From Candidatus Berkelbacteria bacterium RIFOXYA2_FULL_43_10 (GTDB lineage Bacteria; Patescibacteriota; UBA1384; XYA2-FULL-43-10), in the NCBI GenBank assembly GCA_001776195.1, contig MEZY01000038.1, positions 51,618 through 89,501 of the forward strand: a stretch of 37,884 nucleotides of DNA. Reading direction: 5' to 3'. The position numbers and the translations under genes are program-made. The notes under the pieces are model-generated. The model did not search any database. It worked only from the letters and a program-made list of their open reading frames with translations, and had not been told where the DNA came from. Of this stretch, positions 29,963 to 37,884 are shown piece after piece (position 1 is the first letter of the stretch; the number at the start of each line of letters is the position of its first letter).

Positions 29963-30994
29963 ATGTCAAAATTAAATGATTTTTCACCACTTAAGGTGAT
30001 GGAGCGAGAGATCGCCACCTTAAAGCCAAATGAACAAAAGGTTATAAGGAAACGTTTTGGATTTCATGATAAAGTGTATTCTTTGGCCGCTATCGGCCGC
30101 GAGCTTAGGCTGTCCCGAGAACGGGTGCGCCAGATTCAACGCGATGCCTTAATAAAGTTGACTCGAGGAGTTATTAAATCCAATCAAGAGCTGATCAAGA
30201 GGGTTATTAAGGCCATGGAAGCTCACGGTGGCATTGTCAATAAAGGCGAGGTTGCCGATAAACTTCTTACGAGCAAAGCGGCATCAAACAAATTGGAGAG
30301 AGCGTCGCTCGATCTTTTTATCACTATTCTTCCGGAAATTGAAAATATTGAAAAGCACAAAGATCTGCACGATAGCTGGATGCTTGTCACCCTCTCGAAA
30401 AACAATGCGGTAAAAGTCTTAAAAGAGTGGGCAAGCGAACTTAGCAACATCAAGAAGCCGGAAAAAGTCGAGGTTTTGTTAGAAAAGTTTCCCAACCACA
30501 AAAAACACAGTATTACTTTTTTGTCCGCCCTACCGAGAGTGAGCCGTGAGATTATCGAAACCTACAATGATAGAGTGGGTCTTGTTTCTTGGCCGGAGGT
30601 TAATCCGAAGACGATTCGAGATAAAATATATTATGTTTTGAGAAAAAGTCAAAAACCTCTACACTTTACGGAGATTGGCAGAGCGATAAAACAGGAGAAT
30701 TTTGATGACAAGAAAGTTGTTGTTGCCACAATCCATAACGAGCTTATAGCAGACAAAAGATATGTGCTTGTCGGTAGAGGAATCTACGCACTTTCGGAGT
30801 GGGGATACAAAAAGGGGACTGTACGTGAAATCATCAAAAAAGTTCTGGAAGAGAGTGACGGAGCGATGGAGCTTGATGATATATACGATAAAGTCACTAA
30901 ACAGCGAATAGTTAGAAAAAACACAATACTTATCAACTTGCAGTCGAAGTCGATGTTTAAAAAAATTGGAACGAATAAGTTTATTTTAGCGTAG
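29963..30994 (+). CDS. Sigma-region-4-like HTH plus HARE-HTH/RpoE-delta-like domain protein
   Basis: 343 aa. Residues about 8-68 match sigma-70 region 4: LKPNEQKVIRKRFGF, then YSLAAIGRELRLSRERVRQI and QRDALIKL, the helix-turn-helix that contacts -35 elements. No region 2 or 3 is present, so it cannot be a complete sigma factor. The central part (about 75-200) is helical. Two winged-helix repeats of the HARE-HTH type follow at about 213-275 (PLHFTEIGRAIKQENFD, RGIYALSEWGY) and 277-343 (AMELDDIYDKVTKQRIV, FKKIGTNKFILA); such domains occur in RNA polymerase delta and in restriction-linked proteins. This points to a transcription regulator acting with RNA polymerase. The start has no strong ribosome-binding site. 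Confidence 0.82.
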   Translation: MSKLNDFSPLKVMEREIATLKPNEQKVIRKRFGFHDKVYSLAAIGRELRLSRERVRQIQRDALIKLTRGVIKSNQELIKRVIKAMEAHGGIVNKGEVADKLLTSKAASNKLERASLDLFITILPEIENIEKHKDLHDSWMLVTLSKNNAVKVLKEWASELSNIKKPEKVEVLLEKFPNHKKHSITFLSALPRVSREIIETYNDRVGLVSWPEVNPKTIRDKIYYVLRKSQKPLHFTEIGRAIKQENFDDKKVVVATIHNELIADKRYVLVGRGIYALSEWGYKKGTVREIIKKVLEESDGAMELDDIYDKVTKQRIVRKNTILINLQSKSMFKKIGTNKFILA

Positions 30995-31006
30995 TAGAGC
31001 AAGAGG

Positions 31007-31096
31007 CTACCAATCTTAACAAAATTTCTAGGCACTTTGATCCGCCGAATCGGCGGACGCGCTTTAAAACCGTCGAAATTTTATAAAGATTGGTAG
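31007..31096. repeat. 90-bp inverted repeat between the sigma-like gene and ATPase 2
   Basis: Arms CTACCAATCTT (31007-31017) plus AAAATTTC (31021-31028) pair with GAAATTTT (31075-31082) plus AAGATTGGTAG (31086-31096); an inner palindrome TCCGCCG-AAT-CGGCGGA caps the structure. MITE-like in size and shape, but no target duplication is evident. Confidence 0.65.
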
Positions 31097-31166
31097 TTGC
31101 AATAGTAAGTGAAGTACGCATTAAAAGCTGAGGGCAAACATTATTTGGTTTTAATCGGACGGGGTA

Positions 31167-34100
31167 ATGGAAATTGTATTTGTACTAGTTCTTGCAGTCT
31201 TGGTCTTGGGTGGGATATATTCGATATCCCAAAGTTTTAAGATCTGGCAAAATAAGAGAGCGGAGGAGTGGCTTTCCGGACAAAGCTATACGGTGATCCG
31301 AGTTGATGTTCCAAGGAACAATGAGAAGGCACCCTTAGCTGCCGAACAGATGTTCGCCTCTATACACGGGATATACGCCGAAAGCGCATTATTTCAAAAC
31401 CATATCTCTTTCGAGATTATTGCAAGAGACAGGTACATTCAGTTCTATGTTTTTATGCCAAAGCACTTGAAAGATTTCATAGAGGGCCAGATCTATGCCC
31501 AGTACCCTACGGTGGAGATAAACGAAGTAGACGACTATGCCCAAGGAGAGCTGGCCCTAAGTCAAAACTATGCATGCGGAGATTTGACGACAACTAAACC
31601 GGATGTCTATCCGATAAAATTGTTCTCTGATTTCGAAGTTGACCCGATATCCGGCATTACCTCTGTGATGTCAAAGCTTGCCCCGGGAGAGCAAGTATGG
31701 CTTCAGGTGGTTATCCGGCCGGTAGGCGATGAGTGGCAAGAGCGGGGGAATCAGATGATCTCGAATATTCGATCAGGTAAAAGCGGAGGTGTTTCTGCGA
31801 TCTCGAAGTCAGTTATGAAAACGATATCAAATGGGGCGAAAATGTTTGTTGCACAAGCGATAAACCCGGGGGCGGAAATCGCGACATCTGAAGAAAAAGT
31901 TCAGCTTTCCGGTACGGTAGAGGAAGCTCTAAAAGGGATTGAATTTAAGATTATGAAGCTTGGGTATCAGACAAAGATCAGAATGGTAGCGGTAGCTTCC
32001 GATCCGATGTCGGCAAAAATCAAACTTGAAAATGTTGCCGCCACATTTAAGCAATTCAATACAACTAACGCTAACGGTTTTAAAATTGCAAATCTATCGA
32101 TAAATGACAAAAACGCCTTGGAGAGTTACACGGCGCGACTTTTTGAGGACGATGGCAATGTTTTAAATATCTCTGAACTGGCGTCGATATACCACTTTCC
32201 GCATCAAACGGTAGAGACGCCGAACATTGTATGGTCGGGGGCGAAGAAGGCAGAGCCACCGGCGCACTTGCCTCTTTCGGAGAGTACGCCATCGGACGAA
32301 CTAACCATTTTGGGAGAGACGACATTTAGAAATACATATAAGCTTTTTGGAATTAAGCTTGACGACAGGAGAAGGCACATCTATGTAGTCGGTAAGTCGG
32401 GTGTTGGAAAATCGGTACTGCTTGAAAATATGGCGATTAATGATCTCCTCAAAGGCAGGGGAGTAATTGTGGTTGATCCTCACGGAGAATTCGCGGATAA
32501 AGTGCTCTCGTGTATTCCAGAGGAGAGGGTCGATGATGTAGTCGTATTCGATCCGGCCGATAGGGGATTCCCGATAGCTTTTAACCTGCTTGAGCACGTT
32601 GAAGATGATTTCAAGGGTATGGTCGCTTCCGGCTTCGTTGGGATATTCAAAAAAATATTCGGCCACTCTTGGGGTCCGCGCCTTGAGCATATACTACGAA
32701 ATACCGTTTTAGCGCTACTGGATTATCCGAACTCAACAATGCTCGATATTCCGAGGATGCTTACGGAAAATCACTTTCGAGACAAGGTAGTTGGCTATGT
32801 AAAAGACCCGGTGATTAAAGATTTCTGGCAGTTAGAGTTCGCACAATACGATAGTAAATTCAGAACAGAAGCGGTGTCTCCGATTTTGAATAAAATCGGG
32901 CAGTTTTTGGCTACTGCTACCATAAGAAATATTGTTGGCCAACCGCACTCGACTTTGGATTTGAGAGAGCTTATGGACAACAAAAAAATTATGGTAGTGA
33001 ACCTTTCTCGCGGAAAAATCGGCGAAGACAACTCGGCGCTTTTGGGCGCGATGATGATCACAAAGATTCAGCTAGCTGCTATGAGCAGAGCAGATGTGAC
33101 TGTGGATAAGCGACCGGATTGCTTTCTCTATGTTGATGAGTTCCAAAATTTTGCCACCGAATCTTTCGCGGTTATTCTTTCGGAAGCAAGAAAGTATTGC
33201 TTGGATTTGACTATAGCAAACCAGTATATTGCCCAGATGCCGGAGGAGGTGAGGGACGCGGTTTTTGGCAACGCAGGTACCATAGTTTCCTTTAGGGTTG
33301 GTGGCAACGACGCGGATTTTTTGGTAAAGGAATTTGAGCCGGTCTTTGAGGGCAACGATCTGGTTAATCTGGACAAATATAATATCTATGTAAAACTGCT
33401 CATAGACGGAATATCATCGCCGGCTTTTTCGGCGAGAACGTTGCCGCCGGTAGGGGAGCTGACCGGAAATGTTCAGAAGATAATAGATCAATCGAGAAAG
33501 AAATATGCCAAGCCCAGGGCGGAGATTGAACAGAGGATTGCGGAAAGATCTGAAATGGAGCAGAGAGAAGCGACGGAAGAGGCGGAGGCATTTAAATCGG
33601 GTGGTCTTGGGGCTGTGCTGACTATGAAAAAAGACAAGGGGTTTGAGGTCAACGAGAGGTTGGTTGATTTTGCAAATAAATCCAACGAGCAAAAGAGGGG
33701 AGTGGGGGAGTCAAAAGTTAAAAGCGAAAAGTTAAAAGTGGAAAGCAAAGTGGATAAAAAAGAGGACGAGGGACAACAATCAAAGAAGACCGAAGAGCCC
33801 CAGAAAAAGGAAGAGGAGAATATCACAGAACTGGATACGGTGGTAGAGGCGAAAGCCGAGCCGAAATTGAAAGAGTGGGTGGAGAAACCGGAAGAGAAAA
33901 ATAATGATGAAAGCGGGGGAGTAGTAGCTTCTCCGGCTGACAAGGCTGTTGTCTCTGACGAATCCAGTGAAACGAAAGAGAGAAAGCCTCGGATTTTTCG
34001 ATACCAAAATATTATCGGGGATAAAATTTATAAAGAGCAGACAGCGCGCGGTAATGTCAAGTGGTATGTTGGAGATGGAATCGATCAAGATGAACTTATT

Positions 34101-34382
34101 GAAAGCGGAGTTGAGATTGATGAAAATGGAAAAAAAATGATCGAACTCGCTCGCAAGGCGGGGGACACGACGAGAATAAGTCAAAATGTAAAAATCAAAG
34201 TTCAAAATAACAGTGGAAACCATCAAGAAGTTAAAAAAGACAATGATGACCCCAGGGCAGCTGGCAAAGCAGCGGGCGATAAAGGTAGTGATGATACCGA
34301 TGAAGACGGCGATACCTCTCGTGGCAATGATAATGCAAGTTCCTTAAACGAGGGCGAAGCAGTCAAGATCGATGATGTCTAA
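31167..34382 (+). CDS. Membrane-anchored TraG/VirB4-like ATPase 2 with long charged C-terminal tail
   Basis: 1071 aa, paralogous to the product of 26530-29055. N-terminal transmembrane helix at residues about 2-20 (IVFVLVLAVLVLGGIYSI), accessory domain to about residue 380, then the motor: Walker A GKSGVGKS at about 408-415, VVDPHGEFADKV, Walker B YLYVDEFQNF at about 653-662, and IANQYIAQMPEEVRDAVFGN. From about residue 790 comes a 280-residue tail, Glu/Lys-rich and low complexity, which ATPase 1 lacks; within it IFRYQNIIGDKIYKEQTARG at about 945-965 looks like a short folded element. Two tail segments (bases 33712-33770 and 34178-34215) are encoded by repeat words found between genes. Start ATG 31167 follows GACGGGGTA. 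Confidence 0.9.
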   Translation: MEIVFVLVLAVLVLGGIYSISQSFKIWQNKRAEEWLSGQSYTVIRVDVPRNNEKAPLAAEQMFASIHGIYAESALFQNHISFEIIARDRYIQFYVFMPKHLKDFIEGQIYAQYPTVEINEVDDYAQGELALSQNYACGDLTTTKPDVYPIKLFSDFEVDPISGITSVMSKLAPGEQVWLQVVIRPVGDEWQERGNQMISNIRSGKSGGVSAISKSVMKTISNGAKMFVAQAINPGAEIATSEEKVQLSGTVEEALKGIEFKIMKLGYQTKIRMVAVASDPMSAKIKLENVAATFKQFNTTNANGFKIANLSINDKNALESYTARLFEDDGNVLNISELASIYHFPHQTVETPNIVWSGAKKAEPPAHLPLSESTPSDELTILGETTFRNTYKLFGIKLDDRRRHIYVVGKSGVGKSVLLENMAINDLLKGRGVIVVDPHGEFADKVLSCIPEERVDDVVVFDPADRGFPIAFNLLEHVEDDFKGMVASGFVGIFKKIFGHSWGPRLEHILRNTVLALLDYPNSTMLDIPRMLTENHFRDKVVGYVKDPVIKDFWQLEFAQYDSKFRTEAVSPILNKIGQFLATATIRNIVGQPHSTLDLRELMDNKKIMVVNLSRGKIGEDNSALLGAMMITKIQLAAMSRADVTVDKRPDCFLYVDEFQNFATESFAVILSEARKYCLDLTIANQYIAQMPEEVRDAVFGNAGTIVSFRVGGNDADFLVKEFEPVFEGNDLVNLDKYNIYVKLLIDGISSPAFSARTLPPVGELTGNVQKIIDQSRKKYAKPRAEIEQRIAERSEMEQREATEEAEAFKSGGLGAVLTMKKDKGFEVNERLVDFANKSNEQKRGVGESKVKSEKLKVESKVDKKEDEGQQSKKTEEPQKKEEENITELDTVVEAKAEPKLKEWVEKPEEKNNDESGGVVASPADKAVVSDESSETKERKPRIFRYQNIIGDKIYKEQTARGNVKWYVGDGIDQDELIESGVEIDENGKKMIELARKAGDTTRISQNVKIKVQNNSGNHQEVKKDNDDPRAAGKAAGDKGSDDTDEDGDTSRGNDNASSLNEGEAVKIDDV

Positions 34383-34417
34383 CAGCTGAAAGCTAGATGC
34401 TGAGCATATGTGCGCCT

Positions 34418-34440
34418 AAAAAACGGCGTTTTTTCTTTTT
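34418..34440 (+). terminator. Terminator after ATPase 2
   Basis: AAAAAAC, loop GGC, GTTTTTT, then CTTTTT: a 7-bp stem whose 3' side is T-rich, 35 bases after the stop. Confidence 0.7.
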
Positions 34441-34569
34441 TCGGGGTAGTGCGGGGGAGTAGGGATAATTTTATTTTTATTTTGCATTTTATTTTTTGAA
34501 AAATCTCCCATCAGCTGGCCGGAGGAATCCCATAGAATAAATAGGCGATATAGTTCACGAAAATTAAAA

Positions 34570-34650
34570 GGTAATTACCACATAGATAATTACATAGATA
34601 CCATAGATAATATCTGTGATAATCTATGTAAAGATCTGTGAGAGAATATC
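34570..34650. repeat. CACAGAT/CATAGAT-family palindromic element
   Basis: TTACCACATAGATAATTACA with ATCTATGTAAAGATCTGTGA downstream; the same family as 2000-2072 and the CCACAGAT elements. Confidence 0.5.
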
Positions 34651-34874
34651 AACTTAATGAATGTGACGCATAAGATACATAGTGCGACATGCTATTATAT
34701 TGTAGCTCCTGTATTAGATAATGAGAGTCGTGGTAGTGCGTAAACAGGCACAAAAAGCCCCAGAATGCCCTAGATCGAACTTTTGTCATCGAGATGAGTA
34801 TTTATACCTTGTAACATGACAATACGAGGCTGGGTATATCACAAACAGCTAGAAGAGTCAATGTTAGCGTCTGC

Positions 34875-35000
34875 GAATGTAAACCTCTTTCAGTGTCATT
34901 CTGAACTTGTTTCAGAATCCCAAAACATTCGTGTCTAGGATCGAGATGCTGAAATAAATTCAGCATGACAGAAATCGGGCATAGGTTTTCGGATCCACGG
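34875..35000. repeat. REP/BIME-like element, full copy
   Basis: Nearly identical to 37644-37773 over about 115 bases: TGTCATTCTGAACTTGTTTC, then GTGTCTAGGATCGAGATGCT, then AATAAATTCAGCATGACAGA. The inner inverted arms CATTCTGAA/TTCAGCATG form a hairpin. Confidence 0.8.
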
Positions 35001-35372
35001 TAGCGTGACATCTCTATCGCTATTGAGTATAATCTCGTACGTTTCTGCGATCTCATACGCAGAAATGGTTAATCTCAAATAGAATGAATATATGCGCAAA
35101 GAAGTAAATGATCTGATTATTCGTACGCAAGAGTAAGACCGGATGAGTGAATCAATGCGTCCAGTAACAGCGATAAAATTTACACAGTTTATCTTGCAAA
35201 ATATATTTCATTTTATTTTACACTCCCCCGGGCAGAAAAGTAGAAAACAAAAATCCGGAATATAAAATCCCAGATTTCTCTCACTACTCCCCTACTCCAG
35301 CGCTATACAGAATACAGAATATTGAATATAGAATTATGAACAATACAATCGAAAATCGATTACGATAGACGG

Positions 35373-36260
35373 TTAACGTTTATCTTGCTCGTGCCAGCTA
35401 ACTATAAGAGGAGCGGCGATAAATATTGAGGAGTAGGTTCCGAAAAATATTCCGACAATAAGAATTAAAATAAAATGTTTGATTGATGTCCCTCCGAAAA
35501 GAAGGAGTGCAGTAAGGACGATTATGGTTGTGATCGAGGTGTTTATAGATCTGGCGAGCGTTTGAGTAGTGCTCTCCTCTGCCGAGACCTCAATCCCTTG
35601 GTTGGGGTTTTTGATAAAGTTCTCTCGTAGGCGATCGTAAATAACAATAGTATCATGGACGGAGAAGCCCAATATGGTGAGGAGTGCAGTGATAAAGAGC
35701 GCGTCGACCTCCATCCAAATAAAAAAGTGGCCGAGTACGGCTACGAAGCCGGTAGTGATTACAAGATCATGGATCAGGGCAGCGACCGCCAAGAGGCCGA
35801 ATTTCCAAGAACTTAAAGGTTTGGGTACTTTTCTGAAAGAGTAAGCAATGTAAGTGATAATTGCCAGGGATGCGATAATAACAGCCAGGATAGATTTGTT
35901 AGTTAAGTCTTTGCCTACAGTCGGACCGACATTATCGTAACTATTTTCAGTTATATCTGGGGCTTTGTCAGAAATTACCTGATTGATTTTATTGTGAGTT
36001 TCATTGCTTAAATCGACAGTTCTCAATGTAACACCGTTTTCGTCACCCTTTATCTGATATTGGGTTATCCCCTGATCCCTAACTGCTCCCTCGATTATTG
36101 ATGATGCTTCGGGATTTGTACTTCTGTAATCGATGATCGCTCCGCCCATATAATCAATGCCGATTCTCAAACCAAAAACGGCAATAGCGACAATCGAGGC
36201 AGCTAATAAGATGCCGGAAAGCAGATACCAATATTTTCTTTTTCGAATAATTCTATACAT
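35373..36260 (-). CDS. secF: Protein translocase subunit SecF
   Basis: Partner of SecD; uses the proton-motive force to help pull secreted proteins through SecYEG. Six transmembrane segments are expected and visible as hydrophobic stretches. Seen: FGLRIGIDYMGGAIIDY (the conserved GxDxxGG-type first-loop motif) and ILGFSVHDTIVIYDRLREN (the VHDTIVIYDR motif). The start is ATG 36260 (MYRIIRKRKYWYLLSG), just before the first helix, giving 295 aa; a TTG-initiated extension to 36290 would run into a TTGGTTATTAG repeat and is not credible. No clear ribosome-binding site. It follows secD by 44 bases, presumably in one transcript. Confidence 0.93.
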   Translation of the reverse strand: MYRIIRKRKYWYLLSGILLAASIVAIAVFGLRIGIDYMGGAIIDYRSTNPEASSIIEGAVRDQGITQYQIKGDENGVTLRTVDLSNETHNKINQVISDKAPDITENSYDNVGPTVGKDLTNKSILAVIIASLAIITYIAYSFRKVPKPLSSWKFGLLAVAALIHDLVITTGFVAVLGHFFIWMEVDALFITALLTILGFSVHDTIVIYDRLRENFIKNPNQGIEVSAEESTTQTLARSINTSITTIIVLTALLLFGGTSIKHFILILIVGIFFGTYSSIFIAAPLIVSWHEQDKR

Positions 36261-36304
36261 GTAAGGATGACGAATTAATCTAATAACCAATGACTAATAA
36301 CCAA

Positions 36305-37597
36305 TCAGACGCGTAGCCATTTGGCTTTGTCGGTATGCCCAATTAACATCATAAATGTTCTCGTGGCTGTTACTGCCGTGAACAGGCTGACAATAACGCC
36401 GATTCCTAAAGTTAATGCGAACCCCCTAACGGCCCCGGAGCCGAAAATATAAAGAATTACGCAGGTTATTATCGATGATATATTCGAGTCTCTGATAGAT
36501 GGCCATGCACGAGTAAATCCATCGCCGATTGAGGCTAAAATCTCCTTGCCTCCGCGAAGCTCTTCCTTAATTCTCTCGAATATCAGAACATTGGCATCGA
36601 CTGCCATACCGACCGAGAGTATAAATCCTGCGATGCCGGCCAAACTCATTGTAACTGGCACGATTTTAAATATGGCGAGGGAGATCAGGGCATATATCGA
36701 GAGTGCGACAGTAGCCAGAACTCCGGAGAAACGGTAATAAAATATTATAAAAATCGAAAGAGCAATTAGTCCGACGACACCTGCCACCATGCTGTTTTTT
36801 AGGCTGTCTTGGCCGAGTGAGGCTCCTATATTCTTTTGAGCGACTAAATTCGCGGAGACCGGCAGTGCCCCCTCTTTGAGGCGGCTCGAGAGGTTCTGCG
36901 CTTCTTTCAGATCTTTCATGCCGGTGATTATCGCCTTACCGTCAGTTATCTCCGATTGAACTGTAGGCGCCGATACAATTTTATTGTCTAAAACTATAGC
37001 GATGCGTTTGTTTAAATTATCTTTCGTAAGATTGGCAAATTTTTCTCTTCCCGCATTATCAAAGGTAATAGATACCACAGGTTCCGACTGAACGTTTTGT
37101 TGAGAATTGTTGAAGGAAACATCGGTTTTGCTGGGGACCAAATTTCTCCCTGTAAGACCGCTTGCTTTCCAAAAACCGGGATAAGTGTACTCTTCGTAGA
37201 AGTCGTTAAGCTGTGCTCCATTTGTTTCGTCGCCCTCAACCATAAAAACCAGTTCATAGGTTTGCCCAATCCGGCTTATGGCTGTCCCAATGTCCTTAAT
37301 TCCGGGAAGTTCGATCAATATTCTGTCGGTGCCTATGGTCTGGACTGTCGGTTCGGCAACGCCAAGCTCGTCTATTCTATTTCTTAAGACACTTTTGAGA
37401 TTGTCGAGATCATTAACCCTGTTGTCGGATTGAGAAAGATCTGCTTGATATACAAGTTCGGTCCCACCTTGGAGATCAAGGCCGAGCACAGCCTTAATAT
37501 TCTCACCCCAGAGAGGGCTTTTTGGAACATCAATAAAAACCGCCAAAGTGGCGATCAGGAGTATGAATGCAAATAAAAACCATAAATGCTTTCTCAT
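36305..37597 (-). CDS. secD: Protein translocase subunit SecD
   Basis: Seen: first helix (HLWFLFAFILLIATLAVFI), VLGLDLQGGTELVYQ, the periplasmic domain with SDNRVNDLDNLKSVLRNRID and ELPGIKDI, GKAIITGM, then five further helices with FILSVGMAVDANVLIFERIK, the DANVLIFERI motif of SecD. 430 aa from ATG 37597. An in-frame TTG at 37633 lies in the -35 of the promoter and is rejected. The -10 element sits seven bases before the ATG, so the mRNA is probably leaderless. Stop TGA at 36307-36305. SecDF here is two genes, as in E. coli. It would serve export of the many signal-peptide proteins in this window. Confidence 0.95.
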   Translation of the reverse strand: MRKHLWFLFAFILLIATLAVFIDVPKSPLWGENIKAVLGLDLQGGTELVYQADLSQSDNRVNDLDNLKSVLRNRIDELGVAEPTVQTIGTDRILIELPGIKDIGTAISRIGQTYELVFMVEGDETNGAQLNDFYEEYTYPGFWKASGLTGRNLVPSKTDVSFNNSQQNVQSEPVVSITFDNAGREKFANLTKDNLNKRIAIVLDNKIVSAPTVQSEITDGKAIITGMKDLKEAQNLSSRLKEGALPVSANLVAQKNIGASLGQDSLKNSMVAGVVGLIALSIFIIFYYRFSGVLATVALSIYALISLAIFKIVPVTMSLAGIAGFILSVGMAVDANVLIFERIKEELRGGKEILASIGDGFTRAWPSIRDSNISSIITCVILYIFGSGAVRGFALTLGIGVIVSLFTAVTATRTFMMLIGHTDKAKWLRV

Positions 37598-37604
37598 TGT
37601 TTTA

Positions 37605-37633
37605 AGTTTACAGAAAAATATCAGCCCAGTCAA
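37605..37633 (-). promoter_or_regulatory. secD promoter, placing the transcript start at or near the ATG
   Basis: Minus strand: TTGACT (37633-37628), 17-bp spacer, TAAACT (37610-37605), then TAAAACA and ATG at 37597. The usual 6-8-base discriminator would put the first transcribed base at about 37599-37597. Confidence 0.6.
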
Positions 37634-37643
37634 CAGAACTGGT

Positions 37644-37773
37644 CGTGAATGTAAAAGCCTCTTTCAGTGTCATTCTGAACTTGTTTCAGAATCCCAAAAC
37701 AATTGTGTCTAGGATCGAGATGCTGAAATAAATTCAGCATGACAGAAATCAGGCATAGGTTTTTACATTCACG
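37644..37773. repeat. REP/BIME-like element, full copy with outer inverted arms
   Basis: The core equals 34875-35000. Here the outer ends also pair: CGTGAATGTAAAAGCCT at the left and, inverted, AGGTTTTTACATTCACG at the right, giving a complete nested palindrome of about 130 bp directly upstream of the secD promoter. Confidence 0.8.
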
Positions 37774-37884
37774 GAACTGGCTAACGATTTTTACACTATT
37801 ACCTTGAATTACGAAATATAAATTACAAACTGGTTTAAGCAACCATCAAAAATAGGTTTTGTTTAAATCTGTTTGTACTTTAAC
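37774..37884. other. Window end, no supported gene
   Basis: AT-rich. The last 39 bases are open on the minus strand (13 codons including a TGA stop at 37848-37846), which might be the 3' end of a gene beyond the window, but this is too short to support. Confidence 0.3.

Larger units (their letters stand above)
34441..35372. other. Gene-free 0.9-kb convergent spacer
   Basis: It lies between the plus-strand ATPase gene and the minus-strand secF. It holds a CATAGAT/ATCTATG-type palindrome at 34570-34650, a full REP/BIME-like element at 34875-35000 and GGGGAGTAG-type words at 34452 and, inverted, at 35285. An open frame at 34802-35056 on the minus strand is only the REP element read through. I see no RNA gene here. 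Confidence 0.6.

Noticed and set aside
26530-34382. A conventional conjugative plasmid or ICE transfer region
   Set aside because: Despite two TraG/VirB4-like ATPases there is no relaxase, integrase, pilin or VirB channel gene, and the context is chromosomal housekeeping genes.
34802-35056. 84-codon minus-strand open frame
   Set aside because: It is the REP/BIME element read through; the same residues appear at 37630-37842 in the other copy, and there is no ribosome-binding site.
37630-37842. 70-codon minus-strand open frame near the window end
   Set aside because: Also the REP element translated, overlapping the secD promoter.
1-37884. UGA recoded as glycine, as in some CPR lineages
   Set aside because: Intact release factor 2 and genes ending in TGA (for example 8261-10330, prfB, secD) with no in-frame TGA inside conserved proteins.

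Overview
The window looks like a chromosomal segment from a Candidate Phyla Radiation (Patescibacteria) bacterium; the exact lineage cannot be fixed from sequence alone. This is inferred from the mix of genes: a cupin-type glucose-6-phosphate isomerase, DUF11 surface proteins (one with an LPXTG sorting signal), two large membrane-anchored TraG/VirB4-like ATPases, a stand-alone HTH/Cas2-fold regulator, and many short palindromic repeats between and inside genes. Promoters are mostly canonical (TTGACA, 17 bp, TAnnnT). TGA is used as a stop codon and release factor 2 is present, so UGA is not recoded.

Layout. 1-2875: 3' part of cysS, a tRNA-dihydrouridine synthase and a cupin phosphoglucose isomerase, with a probable minus-strand small RNA after cysS. 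2876-6155: repeat-rich spacer, then a GC-rich two-gene unit for secreted proteins. 6420-10377: two related DUF11 surface proteins. 10600-16205: translation block (prfB, membrane metalloprotease-like protein, ybaB, pth, rplA, rplJ, rplL), with a well-formed L10-type attenuator before rplJ. 16241-17729: a GC-rich 56-codon membrane miniprotein and tgt. 17843-18767: an HTH/Cas2-fold protein bracketed by two matching 40-bp palindromes. 18985-20700: a strong promoter, highly structured DNA and a GC-rich gene for a low-complexity membrane protein. 20700-34440: promoter-led operon (118, 1342 and 409 aa), TraG/VirB4-like ATPase 1, a conserved-looking beta-rich protein, a sigma-region-4/HARE-HTH protein and ATPase 2. 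35373-37633: secF and secD on the minus strand.

How the genes may work together. The 20.7-34.4 kb block has the make-up of a cell-envelope translocation apparatus: two paralogous motor ATPases, a 1342-aa protein with hydrophobic segments and regularly spaced beta-rich modules, and a disordered acidic partner. This is inference from gene content and synteny only. The DUF11 proteins and the GC-rich secreted proteins are likely cell-surface cargo, plausibly exported through SecDF-assisted Sec.

Most striking signals: (i) the twin 40-bp palindromes around the Cas2-fold gene; (ii) intergenic-type repeats embedded in frame in cysS, dus, tgt and the second ATPase, like the Rickettsia palindromic elements; (iii) GC-rich islands at gene junctions carrying secreted or membrane proteins and possible minus-strand small RNAs; (iv) a bL12 with a long acidic N-terminal extension; (v) apparently leaderless prfB and secD. 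No tRNA, rRNA, CRISPR array or insertion-sequence transposase was recognised.
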